From Fibrobacter sp. UWB15 (lineage in GTDB: Bacteria > Fibrobacterota > Fibrobacteria > Fibrobacterales > Fibrobacteraceae), in contig NZ_FXBA01000009.1 of assembly GCF_900177705.1 (NCBI RefSeq), forward strand, positions 1 through 64,000: a DNA stretch of 64,000 bases, in the 5' to 3' direction. The notes beneath the pieces were generated by a model. That model worked only from the letters and a program-made list of their open reading frames with translations. It made no database searches and had not been told where the DNA came from. The translations under genes and the position numbers were made by a program. Below, one piece after another: positions 34,098 through 44,700 of the stretch; the first letter of the stretch is position 1; every line of letters starts with the position of its first letter.

Positions 34098-34841
34098 ATG
34101 AAACGATTAATTGCGTGTATTCTTTTGGTAGCTTTTACAGCTGTGTCTTGGGCCGTTCCTAAGCCTATGGAAAGCATTACGAATTACAATGTGATGATGA
34201 TTCATGGTGCTTTAGGAGCTGATCAAGGCTTTGGTGCAGACAAATCAATTCCAGAGGCGACATATGACAGTTATCGAGGGTCTGGTCATATTGGACGATA
34301 TGGCGACCACAAGGATCGTATTACTTACTGGATTAGCCGAAATATTTTTGAAGAACCTGATTGGGATAATGCTAAAGATGCTGTTCGTGCTTCTTCTATA
34401 TACACATGGAGGGCGTTTACGAATCCTGCTAATAGTTCTATAAACAATGCTGTGGAACTTGGCGATAGAACTTGGAACAAATATGATAAATATGGAAAAC
34501 GTCGGGCTTTGATTGAAGAAGCGCAGGAGGTGAAGGCTAAGTTTGTAGTAGATCCAAATGATACTTCGAAGGACTTGCATGGCCAAGAAGCTCTTGATTC
34601 TATGCGCAATCATCCAGATTTGTATCGCCAACTAGCTTCTCGCTATATCTTAATCGGTCACTCCATGGGCGGAGTCGTCTCTCGCGAGTATGTGCAAGGA
34701 AACTTCTACAATGGCGATGTAGACAAGATAATTACTCTAGACAGCCCGCATGAAGGGACCGGTGCACTGAATATGCAACTTGGTTTGCTATTATTTTGTA
34801 GTAAAATGCGCAGAAAAAGTTTTAAGGAGAATAGAGTATGA
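34098..34841 (+). CDS. Truncated secreted alpha/beta-hydrolase, paralog B
   Basis: The 247-aa product has a signal peptide (SWA-VPKP) and the first half of the hydrolase domain with IGHSMGG (Ser189) and ITLDSPHEGTGALNMQL. Just after that the homology ends and an unrelated tail (GLLLFCSKMRRKSFKENRV) runs to the stop. It lacks the second half of the hydrolase fold, so it is probably inactive or a remnant. Its TGA stop overlaps the ATG of lipoprotein C (ATGA). It could be listed as a pseudogene, but the frame is open and has a ribosome-binding site (AAGG). Confidence 0.7.
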   Translation: MKRLIACILLVAFTAVSWAVPKPMESITNYNVMMIHGALGADQGFGADKSIPEATYDSYRGSGHIGRYGDHKDRITYWISRNIFEEPDWDNAKDAVRASSIYTWRAFTNPANSSINNAVELGDRTWNKYDKYGKRRALIEEAQEVKAKFVVDPNDTSKDLHGQEALDSMRNHPDLYRQLASRYILIGHSMGGVVSREYVQGNFYNGDVDKIITLDSPHEGTGALNMQLGLLLFCSKMRRKSFKENRV

Positions 34842-35734
34842 AAAATTTGTTGAAAAAGTCTGAAATTGAAGGATTGTTTGCGATTTTGGCGCTCGCGTTT
34901 GCGTGTGTAGGCATGTGGGGGTGCGGAGACAAGGTTTCTTTTGAATGGGGAAAATATCGCAGTGATGAATCTGTTGCTGGATTTGTTAATGATTCGCTTG
35001 TGATTGTGACGGATTGCAGACATTGGCATGAGATTACGGAAGGTTGGAATGGATCCTACAGCGAGGAAACATCTTGTGGCCATGATAGAATGTTGATATA
35101 CAATTACCGAGTGCAGGAAAATGGACCTCGTTGGACAGATTCCCTTACAAACAAAAGCGGCGGCTATCGATGGTATCAATTGACTGATTCTATTATATGG
35201 CGTTGGGAAGGAAAAAACTTTCTATTATGGAAAATTGGCGAAACAGCTCATGAGATAAAATTGCTTAAAAAAAACGAAGAATGTTCGCAAACATTTGAAG
35301 TTAATCGTATGCATCAGTGGCTGGGCGATAGCTTTATTGCATTGGGTGGAAAGCTCTTTGCTGGAGGTGACAGTTGTCAATATGCAGTTTTGGATACGGT
35401 AGAGAAAACGTTAACTTATAAGCGACTGGATAAAAATTTAAAGTGGATTCAGAAGTGTGGTGATATACGGGCATGGGGTGATGATGTTTACTGTTTGAAA
35501 TTTGATAAAGAAGAAAGAACTTCCTCGTTGTTTATAAATGATAGCTTGGAACACGTATTGGAAAATAATTATTCCTGGACTGCAGAAGCCGTCTTGCAAT
35601 TTCAGGGGCATATTCTTTTGTTGGAACGAGATGTTTGTCTGCTAGAGAATGGAAAAATTACGTGCTTTGCATCAGCTTCGTCTAAAGGAATTTCCTTTAA
35701 AAATAAAGATAACAATGTATACATTACATATTAG
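34838..35734 (+). CDS. Lipoprotein C of the tandem cassette array
   Basis: The 298-aa product is a paralog of A and B, with a slightly longer N-terminus (KKSEIEGLF) before the hydrophobic core and MWGCG. Shared blocks are YNYRVQENGPRWTDSL, LLWKIGE, SCQYAVLDTVEKTLTYKRLD and the C-terminal part nearly identical to B. AAGGAG lies upstream, and its start overlaps the stop of hydrolase B. It does not have its own copy of the duplicated promoter-leader, so it is probably expressed with cassette B. It precedes the giant gene by 23 nt. Confidence 0.8.
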   Translation: MKNLLKKSEIEGLFAILALAFACVGMWGCGDKVSFEWGKYRSDESVAGFVNDSLVIVTDCRHWHEITEGWNGSYSEETSCGHDRMLIYNYRVQENGPRWTDSLTNKSGGYRWYQLTDSIIWRWEGKNFLLWKIGETAHEIKLLKKNEECSQTFEVNRMHQWLGDSFIALGGKLFAGGDSCQYAVLDTVEKTLTYKRLDKNLKWIQKCGDIRAWGDDVYCLKFDKEERTSSLFINDSLEHVLENNYSWTAEAVLQFQGHILLLERDVCLLENGKITCFASASSKGISFKNKDNNVYITY

Positions 35735-35757
35735 GGGTTGAAAAAAAAGGATAAATA

Positions 35758-38700
35758 ATGAAGCGGTTGATTGTATGTCTTCTTTTGATGGCTTTTACTG
35801 CTATATCTTGGGCTGTTCCAAAACCAATGGAAGCTATAACGAATTACAATGTTCTAATGGTTCATGGAGCATATGGTTCAGATAAAGGGATTGATGAGGA
35901 CAAAAATTTAAAGGAAGCTGACTCTACCTCAGAATACTTAGGTGACGCTACACTTGGATCCTATACTTCTGATAACCGCATTACAAAGTGGATCGGTTCA
36001 AAAATTTTTGAGGAACCTGATATTGGAGACGAACGAAATCCTTCTAATGCCTACATTTACAATTGGCGTTCCTTTACAAATCCTGCAAATAGTTCTTTGA
36101 ACAATGCTCATGAGATGGGTGACCGAATGTGGAATGCTAAGACAAATGGTAATCTCAAATTTGGTAAACGGCGTGCATTGTTTGAAGAAGCTCAAGAAGT
36201 GAAGGCAAGATTTGCTGTTGACGAAAATGATTCAACAAAAGACTTGCATGGTCAGACAGCCCTCGATTCCATCCGTAAATACCCTGATCTTTACCGTCAA
36301 CTAGCTTCCCGTTACATCCTTATCGGCCATTCGATGGGTGGTGTTGTTTCTCGCGAGTATGTGCAAGGAAACTTCTACAATGGCGATGTGGACAAGATAA
36401 TCACGCTTGATAGCCCGCATGAAGGGACCGGTGCTTTGAATATGCAATTGAAAAAAGGTATTCGGATAGATAATTTTACAGAACAAATAGTCAAAGATTT
36501 CTATAAGGCGATTCCCGCAGCAGTGGTAGTTGCCGTACCTTGTTTTTTAGTGAAAGGTAGTGCCCCTGCGTTTAAAATTGCAATGAGTATGTTGGGGGCG
36601 ACTTTTGCGATTGAAAAAATAGGAAATGGGTTGACTCAAGTAAATGCCCCCGAATACTATTATCCTGACGACTCCTTAGTCTATTATGTTGATCCTTTGA
36701 ATGACGGTTATCAAACAATAGATTCTCTTAACAAACTCAGTTTCAAGAATAAAATAGACTCGCTACCGATGTTTCGAATTCTTGCGAGTAAACACGGTAT
36801 GACTTTTACAGATCCAGATTTAATTGATTACGGACTTTTTGAATTCATTCGTTATCTATTTCCAGACAATTTTACGCTCCCGCTTGCAAATTTTGGTAGT
36901 CAACTGATGGGAACGGGGGATATTTCTGCGCGAAATGCGAATGCAATTACATCTGCGATAATGGGTTTTGCTGGTATCCCAGTACAAGATAATGGAAGTA
37001 GCATTGTTCCTGCAACTTCAAGCGAAGGAAAGAATGTTGATATTCTCAATGATAAAGAAGTTGATGTGAATCGTTCATATTTTAATGCGGCTCCTGCAAC
37101 ATCAAGTGATGTTGGTGATGCCGCTTTTATCCTTGAAACGAGTGCCGATGCAATACTTCTAATTGACTACACTGTGGGGCTATTGTTCCCAACATCCGCT
37201 GAAATTGCAAAAATGGCTTTAGGAACAGCTTCTGCGATTCTTATAGCCAATTCTATGGCTTTATCATTAAAGTCAGGAATAAGTGATCTTACGAATTCTC
37301 ATCAAATCCCACTTTATGCATCTAATTTGGATACAATGCAGTCTGCCGAAAACTTTTTTGCTCCGATACAGTCAGGGACGTCTTCATATACTCCATACCT
37401 CATGGAAGATTTCCTTTACGAGCGTCCTTTCGTGAACTTGGCGTTGAACGATACGGCGACATTGAACCAACTTCAGGGGATGAGTGATTCCGCACGGGAT
37501 GTCTCCACCCTGAACCATAACTGCTATTACATTGCTTCTGGCGATACGGCGAAAGACGCTGTAGTCAAAAAGACGACAAGTTGTGCTGTAGGTTTATTCA
37601 AGTCGTCAAACGATTTGACATCAACCCATAAGAATCAATCCCTTTCGGGCTTGACAACGCCTCTCCGCTTCAAGTCGGAATCCGACTGGTCCAAGATGGG
37701 CGTGAAGGTGGACCGCTGGGAAAAAGTGGACGGACTTACCCCTGAAGGAAAGGATACCTCGGACTATGTCCCTATTCGCCATGTGGAGCGTTATGAAGTC
37801 CCCGCGATTACGGTCGAGGACTGGATAAACAAGTACTCTTTTGTCGTTGATGACCTGATGCCGCACAGGTTACGCCAAATACGCATGAATTTCAATTTTG
37901 TTACTGAGATTGCTTGGGAGTGTGATATTACAAAAGCAGAGGATGATGAAAAAGCTTGTAAGGTGTATCAGCGGAGTGCGGGCGAGTCTTGGGGTAAGTC
38001 AAAAAAGACGGTTCGCCACCCTGTCAAGAAAAATGGCCAGTTTGATTTTATTCCCGACGATTACGGCATAACAAATAAGTTAGCAATTCAGAAGGACAAC
38101 CAGAACACAGTTACGATTTCGACGGTGAACAAGATTGGTCTTTCAAATACGCAACGCTTCTATTATATGTACAAAGCGACTGAAGATTTGCTTGGATCCA
38201 ATTGGCCTACGCGAGATGTGGTGCTCAATAGTGTTGAAGGTTTCGAAGCGCATGCAAGTGTTCTTAATTATCAAGGCTTTAGAGTTGACAGTGCCTATGA
38301 TGTCGTTTATAAGGGGGACGATATTGAACACGGAACCCGTCTAAAGATGACTGGAACGCCAAATGGCGAGCAAGATATGGATTTTGAATCCCGTCAGCAG
38401 ATGGATAAGCTCTCTGATGGACAATATACATGGCAGTTTAGAGCCTATGCCTATAATTCGCTGGAAAAGGCCCTTGACACATCAAAATTCTATAACGCAT
38501 CATTTACAATCGACCGAATTCCTCCAAAATTCAGTCTGTATACGGACAACGGATTTGTCAATCCAGACAGCGCTAGTTTTGTCGTTCGGTACAAATGGGA
38601 TGGCGGTGATTCTAAGACCCCAGATATTCGCGCTATGCGTTGGAATCTTGATACGGCGTGCGTATTGGCTCATGGTGATTCGGCTATAAGTAAAGCGGTT

Positions 38701-41700
38701 TGTTCGGGTTCTATTAGTCTTCCTGCAATGTATGACGCGGCCGCTAGGAATTTTGCCATTTCGTGGGATGAAATTTCTGCTGATACTCGCAGGAACCTTG
38801 CTGATGGCCTATATCGCATTAAGGCTTACGCTTTGGATTATGCTGTGCCTAATCGCGCGATGTATGATTCCGTGAATGTCCTTGTCAACAAGATTATGGG
38901 TAGTCCCAAAAGTTTGACAGATGCGGACTGGAAATGTGTCCGTGATTCTTCTGCCCGCTTAAACGATACGACTGTCTACGCAATGTTCCGTATAGACAGG
39001 ACCGCCCCTATTGTAAGTCAAATAGAACCGCGCGCGACATTTGCTGTTGATACTACGGGTACATCTTTTGCTACAGGAATAATTTTGGCGAATCCTTATG
39101 CATCCCTTTCCCGTCCGGTGCGAGACAGTCGCTTTACATATGTTGCAGATGATAGTCTTCTTAAAATTTCGTATAAGATTAAAGAACTTCATCCTGATCA
39201 AGATTCGGCTTTGGCTCTGGTATCTTGGAATTTTGAGCATGTCGGAGACTCCGCGAAGGTTAGTCGTGCTGGCGATTCTGTTTGGGTGAAAGAAGATCTC
39301 GCGACAAAGTCTTGGATAGAACCATCGGGATTGCGTCTGGCAGATGGTATTTATAAGATTCGTGCAAATGTTCGCGATAGAGCAGGGAATGTGTCAGACT
39401 CTACTGCTATGAAAATGGTCCGTGTAGATCGTACTGCGCCGAATATTGTGAGTCTCGTAAGTCGCCGCCTCGTTTATCCGGACGATGACAATGCCTTCTC
39501 GGCAACCATTAGGGTCAATCAGTCATATGATGCCGATTCCAACAAAACAGGAATGTATTGCCATTATCGTGTTTCGGGTGGTGATGCCGACCGAACATGG
39601 CGTGTGATTTCACGCAACGGAAAAGACTCCTTGTTGAAATCGGACTCGGTTTCTTTTGCGCTAGATAGCACCGCTGTTGGAACAGAAAAGGGAAAACGCT
39701 ATCTTGAGGTGGCATGTATAGATGCTGCAGGAAATGCATCTGTGCGTACAGATTTGTTCCATATAGGTTTCCGTTCACCGAACATTGTATATCCTGTTGC
39801 GAACAAAACAGAATCATCAGAAAGACTTATACCGATTGTAGGAATAGCTCCGCCACTTTCATCAAGTGATTCCCTTACTGCAGTTTATCGGCTTCGTTAC
39901 AAGAAATGTGCCGATAAGGAATGGCTGGGAGATAAAATTGATGTTGTTGCCTCAAATCGGCAACAAAAGGATTCCTTGCATAATTATTCACGCATATCAC
40001 AGAGTACCGAAGGCGTGCTTGGTTATTTAAAAAATGAGGGCTTTGACGAAGATTCTGTTTGTATCGAGTTAGCGGTATCATCTTGTTTGACTTGTGATGA
40101 CTGGAAAGCGGATGTGTCAAAAGTGATTGTTACTCCACCTGAAGATAGCGGTGCTGTAAATCATCCGACAGTTGTTTTCAATGTTTCAAAACAGTCTTTT
40201 ACCGCTGGTGACGATTCTGTTTCTGTGACACTACATCTTGAGGGCGCATTTAATAGTAGTTACCAGCTTCGTGTATATGCGGAAGATAAAAAAGGTGTTG
40301 GTTTAAAGGACTGGGCCGCCCAAAAGGTATGGCGTAATCCTTATTATGGGATTCCCTCGGATTCACTAGTTAATGCGACATCTTCGGGCGTTTGGTTCTA
40401 TCAAGATTCAGCCGGGACATATCATCTCCGCTGGAAAAATATCGGTGATACGCTTGGGCTACAGGTGATGTACGATTCGAAAAAAATGGGACAGACTTGT
40501 GCGAAGCCCGAAGGCAAGAATATGGAATCGGGATGTGAAATTGAATCGATGCTGTTCGATTTTACCTCTGCCAGCATTGTCAAAACTTACCTGGAAGATT
40601 ATCCCGAATGGATCCCGCCATCGTATACGGACAGCGTGATGAAACTTTCTGTGCAGTCGGGGCATATTGTTCTTAATGCACAGGCGGCCTTCCGCATAGC
40701 GCTAGATAGGGGCTATGTTGTTGATACAAATCGAGTAAATATCCCAGTTTATTTTGGTAATAGTCTAGAAAGTGGTTTTTATTGGGTAAATGGCCTGGAA
40801 GAACGGTATATGTCACCGCTCACGACAGGATGGACGGCTGATCCGCAGGGATATGGTTTGAATTTTGTGTGGAACGGGTTGGCCGAAACGGGGGCATTCC
40901 CTGCCGAAGGACCTGTAAGGTTAGTTGCCGAGGTGACAGAAAATACAACAAAAGCTCCGCACGTACATGTAGAAACCAAGGTGATAAATGTGGAGCTACC
41001 AGTACTCAAGGTGGTTCTTCCAAACACCGTGCCGGATTTTCTTATTCTCAACAAGAATATTGATAATGGGGATTCTGTGGCTTACCGGCTAGATTCCATG
41101 GAAATTCGCTACGGCATCAAGAACCGGGATGCTTGCGTTTGGATGTACATAAAGGATTCGAAGGGGACATTTGCCACAAGCTTGCTGGATAGCATACCGC
41201 ATCGAGCTTTTGCATCTGACTCTGCGTACAGTATTAGATGGTCCGGAAAAAATGCCTTTGATGTCCCGGAAAATGCAGATGGATTATATACGGTTGTGCT
41301 AAAGGCGAAATCATTTATTGGTAGCGATTCTGGAAAGGATTCCGTGCAAACGGATTCTACTGAGATGACGTTTAACGTAAAATATGCCGAGTCAATGCTT
41401 AAGATGACTCCTGAAGACCCGAAGAATTCTACTAGCCCCAGTATCTATGTTTCGGAGGCGAAAAAAGACCCTTATTCTGGAGATAAATACCGTTACGAAC
41501 CTGTTGCCGATTATCTCTTGCGTACAAATTTAAGTGGATGGTATTTGCCGGACAGTCTTCGCGATTCGTTGAATGTGAAAACAGCTGTTACGGGTAAACA
41601 GAAACCTCTAGGTTTCGAAGCAGAAAGATTCAGCCTCGGAATCTTGAGGCAGAGAGACACCTTGGATTTGGTGGTGTTGATTGATTTTGATGAAAAATTG

Positions 41701-44700
41701 GATAAGAACGGATGCGATTCGGGAAAGCCCACTTATGATGGAGAATCGCACCATGCGTATAGGAAAAAATTCATTCGGTTTTATAAGGGTAAAACGGAAC
41801 TTGATACATTGTTTTTCTCGGCAAATGTAGGATCCATTGATGATGGCCGTGCGTTCTCTATACATGAGAATTCAGTGTTGAAAGTTTATGCATTTCCTGC
41901 GTATATGAAGGATTCTTCTGTAGAGGCTTTGGCTAGTAATGTGAGGCAAGCTTTTGCTTGGTTTAATTATACTATGCCTATTCCTACAAGGAACCATGAA
42001 AATGATATAGCTGTCAAGTGGGGGGCGTGGAACAAGCTGCCTGATGGATGTATTGCAGATTCGTTGCATGATTGTACGTACAAGAGTGAGGGGTACAATT
42101 CCGAGGCGAATTTATTCATGTTAGAAATTGTACCACAATCAATTAAATGTGAATCAATTCGCAAATATAGTTATCCAAAGGTGGTATGGACTATGGATTG
42201 GGCTGATATTGGTTTAGAGCAATGTCCTATACACAAGACTTATTTTTATCATAATCTTGGCCAGGTTCGAAATGGAGAATCGTGCTATAATAATGACAGA
42301 GGCTTTGAGCAAATTTCATTCACTTTGCAGATTGGAATTCCTAATTTCTATTGGAATGCTGGTTTTGGCTATGACAATTTAGTGAATCGTACAATTCGTT
42401 TTGACGCTACGAACGGGACCATTTATGGTGATACATCGGGCTATCTGCTTGCAATTGAAAAAACTCAAGGTCTGTCGAAAGATCCGCGTCGCAATAATTA
42501 TTATGACGGAACGAAATGGACTTTCAATAAGAAGTATGGACGTGTAACAGCCTTCGAAACGCAACATTTGCCGTTTTTCAAGGCGTCCGAAATGGATATT
42601 AAAGAAAACATATTCCTTTTCCCAGATGAAATTAAAAACTATGAAAAACCATCTCGTTTTACATTTAAATTCTATGATAAAGATACGTTATCTCATTTTA
42701 TTGCGGATGTGATTGCAAAAGAAGAGAACGGCACTCCCTATCATAATTGGGTTACAAGTCTAAAGAACGGTATTCTTTCTACGGATATGCTCAAACATGG
42801 TGATATGGATGTCTTTGTCAGTTATAACAAGGTCGTTGCGGAAACAGATAAGTTCTTCAATGATACTACAGGATATTGGATTACATTTCCTTTAGCAAAA
42901 GATTCTATTCCTGAAAGCAATGATACGGTTAAGTATTATGCTGCTGCATCAAAAATTCATTATTATGTGAATGACTACAATAGTTCTAAATGGAAGAGAG
43001 TCTTTTCTAGAGGAACATATTTCAAGAATTTGGCGAATTCTGCTGGTTTTGTGAATTTACTAGATGTAAATTTGGATGTGGATCCTAATTCCATAAAAGA
43101 ATTAGGTCTAATTGATTCTTTGATTACTAAAAATGATTCGGGAAATGTTATAATTTCCTTGGATTCTCGTAAATATGATGAATCTTCTCGCCGATATTAT
43201 GCAGCGCTTGGAAAAGCGCCTCGAAGCGAAGCTGGCTTGCAGTATTATCTGAACTATGTCCTTGACGGATTAGATACATCTTTGTATAGCCAGTCAAATG
43301 ATACTCTGTATGTGAAAGCCCAAAGATGGAACGCTCATAAATATATTCGCCGGATTGAGAAAAAAATGGAAATTCCGAAACGTACAAAGCCTGTTCGTGT
43401 TGGAATGGATGTAATTTATGAGCCGAATCAGTGGCAAAAGGAAGTCGTCATTGATTCTGCCTACCTTATGTTCCTTGATTCGTCGGAACATTCCCATTTC
43501 GAAGCCGCGGGGAATTTTCCCGCAGCGTCAGACTTTGTCATTAAATATAAGGATAAAGTCGGCGAAAAACGTATTCCAGAATATGTTGAACTTCGCGCAA
43601 AACTGAAGGAGAAAACTAAATACAGCTTGGCTTACATGAACGGAAATACTTTTTATTCTGTTCCGAAATCAATGCTAGATTCTGTATGGCGTGACAGCAT
43701 ATGGACGGATTCTTCAGGAGATTATCGGCTTGGCTGGTTTAATGTGAACAAGCTGCAAGGAAATACGCAGTTCCTGCTTACTTGGGGTAACTCACAGAAT
43801 GGTAAAGCCTATTATTACAGTACATTTGACTTGATTGTGGGAGGTGCTGTTGCGAAGGGGGCTTCCAGAACGGTGATTTCGCCTTTGGAAGATGCTTCGG
43901 TCACGTTCTTTGATAATTCCTTAACTGAAAACAAAGATATCACTGTCCGTACAGTTGATGCGGATAATTCGTTTGATGTTTTCAATAACCTGGCATTAAA
44001 TGGTCCGATTGTCGAGGTGTTGCCATCGATGACATTTGCGGATACCACAGCTCTTCCGCGAATCCAGATGAAGATAAGTCGTGAAGAAATGGTTGCGATG
44101 AATGCTACCCCGCAGACGGTAAAATTATACAAGGTTGATTTTGCAAATAAACAGTTTGTCCCGCTTGAAAGCGCTCTTTACGGGTTCCTGAATGCAGATG
44201 GAAGTGCTGTTATGGATGGAACTGATACTCTTAAATGCAACAATGCTAACAAGACGACGGATACTCGCTGTGCAGGAGAAGATCCTCAATGGGCCTACCT
44301 GCTGATTTCCGCTGAGACAAAAACGTTCTCTGTGTTTACAGCGATGGATTCCGCCATTGCGGAAACTCCGAATTTCAGCGTGACCGTCCTGCCCGAAATT
44401 GCTGCGGCTGTCAATCGTACCGTTCGTGTGGACGGCATATCGAGATTTAGGCTGTACGTAGATGATGACTCGTTGTTGGCCAACCGTGACGATGTCACCC
44501 CGCCAGACACTCTTGCATTTACGGCGGATTCCAATGGTTTTGCGCATGTGACGTTGCCGTCGCGTAATAATAATATTGATACAAGTTATGTGTTTGTGGT
44601 TGCGTTGAGTGAACCGGATTCGAATGGTTCTGTGGTTGAATTGCCTGCTGCTCCGGCGGTGGCTCGTGCATTGACCGTGAATACTCAGTTCGCATGCACC

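Noticed and set aside
34098-34841. Active short lipase
   Set aside because: The frame has the nucleophile elbow but ends before the rest of the hydrolase fold, so an active enzyme is unlikely. It is listed as a truncated copy.
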